A model generated the notes under the pieces. The model saw nothing but the letters and a program-made list of their open reading frames with translations, searched no databases and was not told where the DNA came from. The translations under genes and the position numbers were made by a program. A DNA stretch of 20,236 bases from an uncultured Spartobacteria bacterium. GTDB lineage: Bacteria > Verrucomicrobiota > Verrucomicrobiia > Chthoniobacterales > JAATET01. Below, in pieces: positions 1 through 7,608 of this stretch. The first letter of the stretch is position 1; each line of letters starts with the position of its first letter. The stretch is from assembly GCA_937901895.1 (NCBI GenBank), contig CALGTD010000105.1:1-20236 (forward strand). Direction: 5' to 3'.

Positions 1-78
1 ACTGTCTCCCAATAGATTACACAGCTCCAAGCCGTCTAATCTAGGAAAGACCCAATCAAAATTACTCTAAGCCAAAGT

Positions 79-96
79 GCGAAAAATCTTGGACAC
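79..96 (+). promoter_or_regulatory. Degenerate A-tract/TTG(G)AC box
   Basis: A run of five A (82-86), then TC, then TTGGAC (89-94). It resembles the boxes found upstream of the three serine-tag genes but has an extra G inside TTGAC. No serine-tag gene follows on this strand; the nearest gene is antisense and ends here. It may be a relic or a chance match. Confidence 0.2.
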
Positions 97-108
97 TACC
101 CGTTTGCA

Positions 109-1275
109 CTATTCATGACGGTGATGTATTGGTGTTAAGAAATGCACAGTGAAACCGTCTTCAAACTTACCAAAAAGCCAGCTTAGATCTTGGCCTTTAA
201 TAACTGTGTCAAATACAGTGGTGCATCGTCCGTCCGCTCCGCAAATCTCTAATGAGTCTTCCTGCAATCTCCAAAATGCTTCGTTGCCATGACGTTCTCC
301 AATAATTCTACCATAGTCAGCAAGCATGAACCGCGAGAGATCTGGACCTAAAAACCTGCCGAAGTCTAAAGGTATATTTAAGAAAGATTGAATATCATTC
401 AATTCTAAGGGGCGAGGTGAATATGTCATCAATGCATCCATGATCTCCTTATTGTGTGAAGAAAGGTCGTCGGACCGAAGGTAGCGAGAAACGGTGCGCT
501 TGATCACATCCAATGTATTCCGCTTACTTATAACACGCTTTTGTGAAGCGGGCGGATGAAATGTAGAAAATATATCCTTTCTTAATAAGACACCAATTCC
601 AAAACATGATTCCAGAATCTCTTCCGAATGTTCAAGAAATTCGACTACATGAAATTCCCTCCTGAGATGCTCCACATTATCGTTCCACCATCGAACTACG
701 TCAGGACAACTTGTTGCACAGATATCGTGAAAGAAAATAATTCCAGCATGATCTTTCACTGCATAAAAGTCGTCGCCCACCGCAGGATAAGAGTGGTCGC
801 CATCGATCATTACTAAATCAAACCATTGGTCCTTTACAAAAGATTTGAAAACTTGGCTCTGTGAACTGCACGCTAATAACTGACACGTGACAGATTCTGG
901 ACTCAATATGCTGTATTGCCGGAGGCTGTCTGGAATCGCAATATCAACTGCAATCGCTCGGCTCAAACCGGAAGTTCGATGTAATATCTCAACGATTGTT
1001 TTGAAGGCACCTCCTTCGGCAACTCCAATCTCTAAATATGACTTAATAGAAAATTGCTGAATCCACGCCAAAAAATCGGCAAATTGGCGTGGGGATTGCA
1101 GGATCTTCAGACCATCTCCGCAATGCTGTCGTAAATGGAAAGGGAACTCGTAAGGTAAAACCTCATGAAACCCCAAGAACGGTAGCAGTTCGGATTCCAG
1201 AAATATCTGATCGCGCAAAAGATTGGGATCGACCCAGCGGATCGGCAAGAAAGATTTTGAATACGGCTGATTCAT
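109..1275 (-). CDS. SAM-dependent methyltransferase with extra C-terminal domain
   Basis: 388 aa, probably a class I SAM methyltransferase of the Methyltransf_24 type acting in the cytoplasm on a sugar or other small acceptor. The SAM-binding loop is seen as LEIGVAEGG (81-89), an acidic strand-2 end AVDIA (109-113), and MIDGDHSY (156-163) with FFHDI (181-185), typical of this family. Residues 240-290 look like a linker. Residues 290-383 form a separate domain that also occurs alone in the small gene at 2121-2504. The start at 1275 was chosen over an upstream in-frame ATG at 1326 because it leaves a 108-base divergent promoter region before the next gene, although an AGGAG lies very close to it. 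The substrate cannot be read from the sequence. Confidence 0.8.
   Translation of the reverse strand: MNQPYSKSFLPIRWVDPNLLRDQIFLESELLPFLGFHEVLPYEFPFHLRQHCGDGLKILQSPRQFADFLAWIQQFSIKSYLEIGVAEGGAFKTIVEILHRTSGLSRAIAVDIAIPDSLRQYSILSPESVTCQLLACSSQSQVFKSFVKDQWFDLVMIDGDHSYPAVGDDFYAVKDHAGIIFFHDICATSCPDVVRWWNDNVEHLRREFHVVEFLEHSEEILESCFGIGVLLRKDIFSTFHPPASQKRVISKRNTLDVIKRTVSRYLRSDDLSSHNKEIMDALMTYSPRPLELNDIQSFLNIPLDFGRFLGPDLSRFMLADYGRIIGERHGNEAFWRLQEDSLEICGADGRCTTVFDTVIKGQDLSWLFGKFEDGFTVHFLTPIHHRHE
127..408 (-). other. Region encoding shared ~95-aa C-terminal domain (copy 1)
   Basis: It encodes residues 290-383 of the methyltransferase. It aligns without gaps to residues 25-118 of the 127-aa protein at 2121-2504, with about 33 identities in 95 positions counted by eye. 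Shared landmarks include IP..FGR, R.HGNE/R.HPNE, a W three residues later, TT.F, GKFEDG/GEFLDG and a final H.L.P. I do not recognise the domain. Confidence 0.7.
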
Positions 1276-1383
1276 GCTCCTGTATTCTATCTTATGCGTC
1301 GCAAATGGGAAGCGATTTATCAGCAAGCCGAATATGATGATTTCCGATTGATTAAAATATACAAACCGTTTAACATTTCGCTT

Positions 1384-2124
1384 ATGTCAGAAGTATTGGT
1401 CGTTCAAATCGATAATCGCCCCCGCGGCCGATATCTTACTAGCAAAGAATTGACGCTTCCGCCTCGATGCGACGATCGCGGCATAATCAAGGAAATTAAT
1501 GAAGGACTGACAAATAAACTGGATTTCTGGTCTGTCGCTTCTTTGATTAATGAATATAAATGTGATGAGCTAGGCTGGAATTATATATGGCATAAAACCG
1601 AGCAAAATGAACGTCATGTAACCTGGAATAAAGTGAAAGGGTTAACTGAGATTTTACTCAATACTGACGAGCGCATTATCCTTTTCTTGGATTCTGACGC
1701 TTGGATCCGCGACCAGCTTCGACTTCGAGAGATTATTAGAGAATTTGAAATGGGCTATGCGAAACTTTTATTCGCGCATGAACCTGAGATTCGTTATAAC
1801 ACCAAGGTCAGCACAGGCTGTATAGCGATGAAAAACGACAGGGAGGTTGCCGATTTTTGGAAAAGAGTCTGGGAAGAGCCAACCATAAATACAAAGTTTC
1901 ACCAATATCTTTATGAATGGTGTCATGAGCAAAGGATAGTGGACGAAATCTTGTCTCGTAACTCCTTTAAGAATGTAACGATATTTCCCGCTGATATCTT
2001 GAACAGCCCTTGTGGCAGCGTAGTGCGTCATTGCTGGTGGAAGGAGTTTTGCTGGGAATTGGTAATTGATGAGCTTTTTGTGTTATTATGTAGACAATTG
2101 AAACATTCTTCAAAGATATCATGA
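1384..2124 (+). CDS. GT34-like (GMA12/MNN10) glycosyltransferase
   Basis: 246 aa. The N-terminal strand VLVVQIDNRP, the WNK.KGLTEILL helix (81-92) and the FLDSDAWI strand (101-108) match the galactosyl/mannosyltransferase GMA12/MNN10 pattern, a GT-A fold in which the DSD (103-105) would bind the metal and nucleotide sugar. STGCIAMKN and the later W..E..DE region fit the acceptor side. No signal peptide or membrane segment is seen, so it is probably cytoplasmic. The ATG at 1384 was chosen over 1294 because it puts the first beta-strand at the N-terminus, as the fold requires; the upstream start would overlap the divergent gene's leader. Its stop overlaps the next start (ATGA), so the two genes should be translationally coupled. 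Donor and acceptor are unknown. Confidence 0.7.
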   Translation: MSEVLVVQIDNRPRGRYLTSKELTLPPRCDDRGIIKEINEGLTNKLDFWSVASLINEYKCDELGWNYIWHKTEQNERHVTWNKVKGLTEILLNTDERIILFLDSDAWIRDQLRLREIIREFEMGYAKLLFAHEPEIRYNTKVSTGCIAMKNDREVADFWKRVWEEPTINTKFHQYLYEWCHEQRIVDEILSRNSFKNVTIFPADILNSPCGSVVRHCWWKEFCWELVIDELFVLLCRQLKHSSKIS

Positions 2125-2504
2125 GCGAAAGCATCCTATATTTAGAAGTAAGAAAAGCCTTTAGAAGCCAGGAGTTTTGGCGACCGACAATAGATGAACT
2201 TATGATATTTATCGGGATTCCAACGGAATTTGGAAGATTACCAGCCACTCATCTTACATATCTCTTTCTTGAGTGTCCAAATAGAATCTATGGGATCCGT
2301 CATCCGAATGAACACTCATGGGAACTTAGTTCTGATGGCATCCTAATCAAGAACGCGGAGGGAATTATCACTACACGTTTCAATCTACTGCTCTCAACGA
2401 AGAATCAGCAAGTGCTGGTGGGAGAGTTTTTAGACGGGCGAGTGCTTCATTATTTAAGGCCTGCCTCTCACGAGAAAAGTCCATCGTTGAAAGTGCGCCC
2501 ATAA
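2121..2504 (+). CDS. Small stand-alone protein of the methyltransferase-associated domain
   Basis: 127 aa, no recognised family. After about 24 leading residues the rest is a single domain homologous to the C-terminal domain of the methyltransferase at 109-1275 (residues 25-118 here). It has no signal peptide or membrane segment. The ATG overlaps the stop of the glycosyltransferase (ATGA), so the two proteins are likely made together, and the domain may be a partner or substrate-binding module for glycan enzymes. Its last 37 bases overlap the convergent sulfotransferase gene. The function is not known. Confidence 0.7.
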   Translation: MSESILYLEVRKAFRSQEFWRPTIDELMIFIGIPTEFGRLPATHLTYLFLECPNRIYGIRHPNEHSWELSSDGILIKNAEGIITTRFNLLLSTKNQQVLVGEFLDGRVLHYLRPASHEKSPSLKVRP

Positions 2505-3100
2505 CCAAACAAAGAAAAATCATGCTGGTAAATATCTAGCAACAGTTCCTGCACATCATCCGTGAAAGCTGGAACCTTATGGTTAGTTAACACGTTTTTT
2601 TGAGGTAGTATAGCGGAAGGAGGAATTAACAATTGAAATTCATTAAAGATGGAGCGCAAATCGGAGTCAATATTTTCAAATTTGAGGACTCTAGTCGGAA
2701 TTTGGATGCCGTTTCTAAAAATATATTTATTTTGAGGTAACGCATGGACGAAACGGCAATCCGTCTCCCCTAGACGACGAGTTGCGGCTAGATATTCCAT
2801 GAAAGACATATTTTGATGTTCGATGTGGGTGTTGAACCAATTGAATGCGGAAATTGCTCGAGTTACTGGGTGCCGCACAACAGTGAAGGAGTGAAAAGCA
2901 TCGTCAGTCAGTAGACTCCAAATAGCAGGAAACCAGCGATCAATTTCTTCCAAAGTAAGATGTGCAAGATCGATGCCATTACTTAATCCGAAGTATTCAA
3001 TCGCATCCGGGTAGAATCGTTTCAAAAGGAAATTTACGGACATCCCCGCTGTCTTTGGATTGTGAATGTGTATAAGCCTTGCTTGAGGAACTATTAACAT
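2468..3100 (-). CDS. Sulfotransferase family protein
   Basis: 210 aa. It would transfer sulfate from PAPS to a carbohydrate hydroxyl. The 5'-phosphosulfate loop is HNPKTAGMS (13-21), with the expected P-K-T-A-G, directly after the first beta-strand. The 3'-phosphate motif VVRHPVTRAISAFNWF (74-89) has the conserved R, the S and the downstream aromatic. These two motifs in this order define the Sulfotransfer_2-like fold. The protein lacks a membrane anchor and is a little short for the family. It is the last gene of a three-gene minus-strand operon, 7 bases after the degenerate methyltransferase, and its end overlaps the convergent gene by 37 bases. The neighbours suggest a glycan acceptor. Confidence 0.8.
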   Translation of the reverse strand: MLIVPQARLIHIHNPKTAGMSVNFLLKRFYPDAIEYFGLSNGIDLAHLTLEEIDRWFPAIWSLLTDDAFHSFTVVRHPVTRAISAFNWFNTHIEHQNMSFMEYLAATRRLGETDCRFVHALPQNKYIFRNGIQIPTRVLKFENIDSDLRSIFNEFQLLIPPSAILPQKNVLTNHKVPAFTDDVQELLLDIYQHDFSLFGYGRTFNDGLFS

Positions 3101-3107
3101 AACATAT

Positions 3108-3641
3108 TCAATGACTCAACGCTTGTGCGGTCCATATACTATGGGCAAAATTCTCCCAAGCGGAAAACCATCGCGCTAAATGCGCAGGCATATACGGGAA
3201 CCCTGTTCCACAAATTAAACCATGCATTGGACAAATCCGTAGAGCTAAGTCAAGATCAGATTCTATTCGGTCACCCGAAAGTTCGACATTGATAAAAATA
3301 ATATCTGGCGGTTTACCATTGAGAGATGCGTATATTGCCGCTTCTCGTTGCCCATCATCGGGAATCCATTCCCATTTTTCACAAAAGCGGCAAAGATTGA
3401 CTGATAACATTTCATGATTTACAGCTGCGTCCCAACGTCCATCGCAAGCGTCGAGAGAAATAACCTTATTTGCCCCTCCAGCAAGCCAGGCAAAAGTGGT
3501 CTTGCCTTTGAAGCATCTTATTTCCAGAATTGTCTTATCAGAACTTGATCTTTCGTAAATCCATTCCAAATCAGCAGCCTCGATATTGCCCTCTATAAAA
3601 AAAGCGGGAAGTAGCTCAGAATGCAAGGTCTTGACGCGCAT
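3108..3641 (-). CDS. Methyltransferase-like protein, degenerate
   Basis: 177 aa with the outline of a class I SAM methyltransferase (Methyltransf_24-like). ILEIRCFKGKTT (38-49) stands where EIG...G.ST is expected, then VISLDACDG, then IIFINVELSGDRIESDLDLAL in place of a .DG.H. motif. The first motif has R instead of G after EI and the catalytic-region D-G-H is missing, so enzyme activity is doubtful. The fold may be kept for binding. It lies 7 bases downstream of the GT25 gene and 7 bases upstream of the sulfotransferase, so it is the middle gene of a tight operon. A rapidly evolving true enzyme remains possible. Confidence 0.6.
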   Translation of the reverse strand: MRVKTLHSELLPAFFIEGNIEAADLEWIYERSSSDKTILEIRCFKGKTTFAWLAGGANKVISLDACDGRWDAAVNHEMLSVNLCRFCEKWEWIPDDGQREAAIYASLNGKPPDIIFINVELSGDRIESDLDLALRICPMHGLICGTGFPYMPAHLARWFSAWENFAHSIWTAQALSH

Positions 3642-3648
3642 AGCAATC

Positions 3649-4287
3649 CTAATGGTTGATATATCCTTCGTTATCCGAATAAGATGAGATTTGCCTCACA
3701 GGGAGCATTTCGGGAGCAAAAAAATGAGGTTCGGCATGATATAATGTCATTAACCCCCAATCGAAAACTGTATTTGGCTCTGCCGTTACTGCGTCCCATA
3801 CACGCCTGATTCCGGCTTTAGAGTATAACGCAAGCGGGCATTCGAAAAATCGCCAGAGGCGAACTATACCCGGCATGATTTGCGAAGGAGGGGAAATATG
3901 ATAGCCACCGAATTGGACACCCATCCATCCTTGCGGAAGTCTTTCCCACAGGTATTCAAACGTGTCATCAAAACTTGGAATGATCGGATCCTCACTGGTG
4001 CTCGCCAAGTCAATGTCGTCTTCGATGACCATCAGATAGTCCACTTCGTCTATGATGCCTTTTTCTAAAATGGCTAAATGGCTTGCTTTAGATGCCCAAT
4101 AACCATGGGACTGGTGATACCAAGAAGGTTTTGCTGTATTTGCTGGGCTGAACGCCGACCATCGTTGCGGATTCCAATCGGTCAAAACGCGGCTTGACCT
4201 AATTTGTTCCTGCACATTGAGCAACCTATCAGTTCTGGAATCGAGGTTGATGAAATACGCAGCGCGCTTATGATTTAGTGTACTCAT
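3649..4287 (-). CDS. Glycosyltransferase family 25 protein
   Basis: 212 aa. It resembles bacterial GT25 (LPS/LOS glycosyltransferase) enzymes. The opening strand YFINLDSRTDRL (11-22) is the family hallmark. ASKASHLAILEKGI corresponds to the usual G..SHL..L..A, and YLMVIEDDIDL (84-94) carries the EDD metal-binding motif at 89-91. The C-terminal half is shorter and more divergent than usual but keeps FDWGLM, like the D-W seen in GT25 proteins. It is the first gene of the minus-strand operon. The start at 4287 faces a 459-base region lacking supported genes that should contain its promoter. Donor and acceptor are unknown. Confidence 0.75.
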   Translation of the reverse strand: MSTLNHKRAAYFINLDSRTDRLLNVQEQIRSSRVLTDWNPQRWSAFSPANTAKPSWYHQSHGYWASKASHLAILEKGIIDEVDYLMVIEDDIDLASTSEDPIIPSFDDTFEYLWERLPQGWMGVQFGGYHISPPSQIMPGIVRLWRFFECPLALYSKAGIRRVWDAVTAEPNTVFDWGLMTLYHAEPHFFAPEMLPVRQISSYSDNEGYINH

Positions 4288-4746
4288 GCATGTTCAATGC
4301 TCGGACGCGGTATAGAATACATTCACCGTGCTGTCAAACAAGACATCGTGGCAGTTGGAGATTTGCGTTTGTCGGGCACTGAATGCTTGGAAACAATATT
4401 TTGGAGCAATCTTCACCGCATTCAGCTAACCGGGCGAAATAAGATTCTTCCTGACCTTCACGAGTGGATCGTCTGTTCAAACAAGTTCATATCAGCCGCG
4501 TAAGCCTGGTATGGTTACCCACATTGAGACGATTACTCAACCGGTTCGATACATTCAAATTCTCTTATTCGGTCGGATAACGTTGCTTCTCATCTATTCT
4601 CACACAGAGCTGACGCGCACTCCCCCAATCCGGCATTTTGGTCGACATTGGGCATGGATGTCTCTGTATGCTAAACGAATTGGAAAAAAGACCTTGACAG
4701 AGTTGGGTGAAACAGGTGCATTCTCCAATCAAGTACACCCCTGTTT
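4288..4746. other. Intergenic region, no gene supported
   Basis: This lies between divergent genes. Short open frames on both strands (for example 4297-4503 plus) show no family features. Minus-strand frames across 4300-4500 read protein-like for 40-60 codons but are broken by stops and may be a decayed gene. The only signal I can support is the A-tract/TTGACA box near the right end. Confidence 0.5.
4684..4699 (+). promoter_or_regulatory. A-tract plus TTGACA box upstream of serine-tag gene 1
   Basis: Six A (4684-4689), GACC, then TTGACA (4694-4699), 53 bases before the ATG at 4747. It looks like an UP-element A-tract joined to a -35 hexamer. At a 17-base spacing the -10 candidate is TGCATT, a poor match, so the sigma factor is unclear. 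The same box occurs before the other two serine-tag genes. Confidence 0.5.
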
Positions 4747-5409
4747 ATGGCAAGCTCCTCCAGCAACAGCAGCAAAAGTAGCAGCAACAGCAGCAGCAGC
4801 TCGGGTTCCATCTCGGTTACATTCGTGTCGTTGGTCCTCGCGCCATATCCGGCTGCGAATTTGATCGGAGAGTTCACTGCGCTACGAATTAATCTTCATG
4901 GCGGCGCTACACATCATGGTATAGTCAAGGTATCTCCGGGTAGTGCTCGGAATCGAGTAAGAATCCGGCTCTTTCAGACGCTTAATTCGATAACGGAATC
5001 AGATAAGCCGGTTACATGGACCGACAGTCCGAGACAGGGAAACGATACGAAATTTAATAACTATTCAGGACCAGACAAGGCGAAAAATGTTGGCATCGAT
5101 CAAATCGAAATTGAGAGCTCGGACGCCCCTGGAGCCGACGGAGGTAGGGGGCTTTGGGAAAATACCATCCCTCCAGGCAAAACGACATTCGATGCAAACT
5201 TCAACGTTTATCTTCAATATTCAATCGATGGCAAACCGTTTCAGACCATCGGTAAAGCTACGTGGGCTGTGCATTTCATCGCTGTTTTCCGACTCAATTC
5301 ACAAGGCGACCTCGAGCTAACTACAGGGACTTCGACAGGACCAGTCACGACGGTGGCGCCAGGGGCATCGTCTCATGAATCACCTGTCGCGCCCTCCTCA
5401 CCCTACTAA
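4747..5409 (+). CDS. Serine-tag protein 1, beta-rich, unknown function
   Basis: 220 aa. Of the first 23 residues 16 are serine, after Met-Ala, with only N, K, G and I between them. There is no signal peptide. The rest is predicted beta-rich with few charged helices. Around residues 150-190 it has W.N..PPG, a strand with aromatic residues, then TWAVHF, which resembles the same part of serine-tag protein 3. The C-terminus is Pro/Ser/Thr-rich. The start is fixed by the tag itself and by the parallel with the other two tag genes. The next gene, encoding a secreted protein, starts 4 bases after its stop. I do not recognise a family. The tag could be a sorting, modification or assembly signal; this is inference. 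Confidence 0.7.
   Translation: MASSSSNSSKSSSNSSSSSGSISVTFVSLVLAPYPAANLIGEFTALRINLHGGATHHGIVKVSPGSARNRVRIRLFQTLNSITESDKPVTWTDSPRQGNDTKFNNYSGPDKAKNVGIDQIEIESSDAPGADGGRGLWENTIPPGKTTFDANFNVYLQYSIDGKPFQTIGKATWAVHFIAVFRLNSQGDLELTTGTSTGPVTTVAPGASSHESPVAPSSPY
4751..4803 (+). repeat. Imperfect AGC/CAG triplet repeat encoding the serine tag
   Basis: The tag of serine-tag gene 1 is built mainly from AGC codons (11 of 16 serines are AGC or AGT), giving an imperfect triplet microsatellite. Length changes here would stay in frame and vary the tag length. Confidence 0.6.
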
Positions 5410-5413
5410 TACA

Positions 5414-5881
5414 ATGAGAAAGTTGTTCATTTATGTCATGTGCGCCTTGATGGCGGCAGTCTTCGTAACGCATGCATCAACGGAGTTGGTTTCGAAGAAT
5501 TTACGAGATTCCGAATGGATAAACAGCTATCTTAAGCTAAAGAATTCTGTTGAAAATTGCAAGAAGCTCACTATTAATGCGAAACCATCAGAGATGCGGT
5601 TTGCTGCCAAAGACCTTGTCGAGTCTTTTCGCAGAGTTGAATTGCAAATGAACTCGGCCTCAGACAAGCAGCTACTGGCAAAAAGACTCGGAAAGATAGT
5701 AATTGTTAACGAGGCGGCAATTAATCATGTTGCTGTTAAGTTCAACGACGAGGAGGAGAACCAAGACTCGGGCGGATTCTTCGTTGAAGACGCTACCCCG
5801 GATAATGCACGACGCCTTTGTGCTGAAGCCATGCTAATGAAAAGAAGGCTAACGGTGTTGCTAGAGGATGAGGCTCAGTGA
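5414..5881 (+). CDS. Secreted helical protein, partner of serine-tag protein 1
   Basis: 155 aa. Residues 1-22 form a clear Sec signal peptide: MRK, a hydrophobic core and a THAS cleavage region. The mature part is charged and mostly helical, with two cysteines (49 and 136) that could form a disulfide in the periplasm, and an acidic EEENQD stretch near 113-118. No family is recognised. The ATG at 5414 was chosen because it begins the signal peptide and lies 4 bases after the upstream stop; an earlier in-frame ATG at 5375 would add a tail that masks the signal. Tight spacing implies co-transcription with the serine-tag gene. Confidence 0.65.
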   Translation: MRKLFIYVMCALMAAVFVTHASTELVSKNLRDSEWINSYLKLKNSVENCKKLTINAKPSEMRFAAKDLVESFRRVELQMNSASDKQLLAKRLGKIVIVNEAAINHVAVKFNDEEENQDSGGFFVEDATPDNARRLCAEAMLMKRRLTVLLEDEAQ

Positions 5882-6001
5882 CATCTGATCTATCGAGATG
5901 ATATCCATTGGGCAGCCGGTCCTCACTATAGGAAAAGAGTGACATTGTCAGTAGTGGGATACTGCAATCCCCGCTGAGTAGGAATTTTGGCGCTGTAAAT
6001 T

Positions 6002-7366
6002 ATGGGCTATCATGAGGCGTTCGAGCAAGTCTGGGTAATCAATCTCAAGAGACGCCCGGAACGGCTGGAGAGGTTTTTTTCCGACCTGAGGAAGGCGGGA
6101 TGGCCGTTCAAGGATCCCATGGTTTTTTCGGCTATAGACGGTGATAAGGTTGGGACTCCGAAATATTGGCAAACCGGTGGAGGAAGTTATGGCTGCCTAC
6201 GTTCTCATTTGACGATACTGGAGCGCGCGATTCAGGATGATGTCTGCTCGCTCCTGGTTTTAGAAGACGACGCAACATTCATGCCTGACTTTGGCGAACA
6301 AGTGGAGCGTTTCTTGAAGAGTGTCCCTGCCGATTGGGACTGTCTGATGTTAGGCGGCCAGCACGTTAACTCGACTCCGACTCCAATCGCGCCAGGAATC
6401 GTGCGTGCCGGCCATGGCGGTGGAATCCAGAGAACGCACTGCTATGCTATTAGAGGAACTGCCCCGATGTTTGAGTTATACCGGACGTGGGCTAATGCGG
6501 CTGTTCATTGTGATTGGGTTATGGGTCCATGCATGAGCAAGTTCAACACGTATGCGCCCGAACCGTTCCTAGTCGGACAGGCACATGGATGGAGCGACAT
6601 TTCGGGCCAACAGAATCCGGCAAAGTTTTGGCGTCCACCAACGGGGAAAGAGCCGGTTGTCCTCCTAAAAGCCGAAAGAAGGGTGATGGAGGGCCTTCAA
6701 AGAGTAGGATGGCATGGAGGATATGATAGGGACCCAGAAACAGGAATCGATGTTGGATTGCTGGCTATCTTTTCGAATAAGTTGCGAGAGTCGGAGAAGC
6801 TGGAACGGCTGAGGCAATGGATTGAGATGATTCAATGGGAAGTTGCATCGATGGCCGATCCTGCGATTTGCACTGTCTGGTATCCTGATGTTGAAATCGA
6901 GATGCTTCGTGAAGCGACGACGGGAGCGGTGATAGAGATAACTGCTGGCTCGATTTCCGAAGCGCTCAGCAAGCTTCCCGAAGATATAAAAATGCCGAAC
7001 TATCGCCGAATTCCTCTTGTAATTCTCAGAAGTAGCAGGCAGGTAATGGAAGATTTACGCCTAGAGGGATTTCATACCGGATTTTCTCGAGATCCGATCA
7101 CGGGGGAAGATTGCGGTATCCAAGAGGCTTTCACGGCGGCAGTCACAAAAGAAGAACTTCGTGCCCGACTTCACCGTGTTGTCAGAGTGTTGGATGCGGA
7201 AGTCTGGCGCACGGCCAATGGCGTGGCTACCGTATGGCACCCACACGTAGAGCCTGATTTGTTTGACAGCGAGGAGTTCGAGGTCCTTGAGATTCAAGCT
7301 GCCACTGCGGCAGACGCGGTCAAATTGAGAGATATGCGGCTTGCACGCCCAGCTTGCAACTTATGA
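6002..7366 (+). CDS. GT25 glycosyltransferase with duplicated C-terminal domain
   Basis: 454 aa. Residues 8-205 form a GT25 domain: VWVINLKRRPERL (10-22), SYGCLRSHLTILERAI (62-77), and LLVLEDDATF (84-93) with the EDD at 88-90. It would transfer a sugar in the cytoplasm, probably for LPS, capsule or a glycoprotein. After a short linker come two related repeats, 219-327 and 339-445, which share VME.L...G.H.G..RDP.TG.D.G near their starts and TVW(Y/H)P.VE near their ends. Typical GT25 enzymes end after the catalytic domain, so the repeats are an addition of unknown role. The stop overlaps the ATG of the small downstream gene (ATGA). No clear ribosome binding site precedes the start. Confidence 0.8.
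   Translation: MGYHEAFEQVWVINLKRRPERLERFFSDLRKAGWPFKDPMVFSAIDGDKVGTPKYWQTGGGSYGCLRSHLTILERAIQDDVCSLLVLEDDATFMPDFGEQVERFLKSVPADWDCLMLGGQHVNSTPTPIAPGIVRAGHGGGIQRTHCYAIRGTAPMFELYRTWANAAVHCDWVMGPCMSKFNTYAPEPFLVGQAHGWSDISGQQNPAKFWRPPTGKEPVVLLKAERRVMEGLQRVGWHGGYDRDPETGIDVGLLAIFSNKLRESEKLERLRQWIEMIQWEVASMADPAICTVWYPDVEIEMLREATTGAVIEITAGSISEALSKLPEDIKMPNYRRIPLVILRSSRQVMEDLRLEGFHTGFSRDPITGEDCGIQEAFTAAVTKEELRARLHRVVRVLDAEVWRTANGVATVWHPHVEPDLFDSEEFEVLEIQAATAADAVKLRDMRLARPACNL
6656..6982 (+). repeat. Coding repeat unit 1 in GT25 protein
   Basis: It encodes residues 219-327, about 109 aa. It is related to the unit at 7016-7336 at protein level and is clearly diverged at DNA level, so the duplication is old. 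Confidence 0.7.
7016..7336 (+). repeat. Coding repeat unit 2 in GT25 protein
   Basis: It encodes residues 339-445. Shared marks with unit 1 are VME.L, a G.H.G..RDP.TG.D.G stretch and a TVW.P.VE stretch. The family is unknown. Confidence 0.7.
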
Positions 7367-7608
7367 AAGAGGACATGAACAGCACATATGGAAGCCCGAC
7401 GCCTTGCGAATCTTCGGAGCCCGGTCCTTGGCTTGTCACCCATGTGCAAGCGCAACTCGATGAAATGGCCGGAGCGTGTAACGAGCTGGAGAGGGCTGGA
7501 AGGAGCATCAAGTTCATTGTGCCGATCCCAAACCCAGATCAACACGCCTATGAACGTGCCACAATGGCTATCGCGATTTTCTCTCTTCCGAAAAGCCACC
7601 AATCATAA
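7363..7608 (+). CDS. Small protein coupled to GT25 enzyme
   Basis: 81 aa from the ATG that overlaps the stop of the GT25 gene (ATGA), a common sign of coupling. No signal peptide or membrane segment. The middle (around residues 27-47) looks helical and amphipathic, then IKFIVPIPNP resembles a strand and turn. No family is recognised. A TTG nine bases earlier in frame is an alternative start. It could be a small partner of the glycosyltransferase or a remnant of a longer gene. Confidence 0.45.
   Translation: MKEDMNSTYGSPTPCESSEPGPWLVTHVQAQLDEMAGACNELERAGRSIKFIVPIPNPDQHAYERATMAIAIFSLPKSHQS

Noticed and set aside
79..96. Fourth serine-tag promoter box
   Set aside because: The TTGAC core is interrupted and no tag gene follows on that strand, so it is listed only as a degenerate match.
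4297..4503. Plus-strand 68-codon frame between divergent genes
   Set aside because: No ribosome binding site, domain or membrane feature. The opposite strand looks slightly more protein-like but is broken by stops, so neither is called.
4511..4864. Plus-strand 117-codon frame
   Set aside because: It overlaps the serine-tag gene in another frame, has no family features and looks random in composition.
4671..4877. Minus-strand frame with a long leucine run
   Set aside because: It is the antisense of the AGC serine tag of the gene at 4747; the leucines come from GCT-type codons of the repeat.
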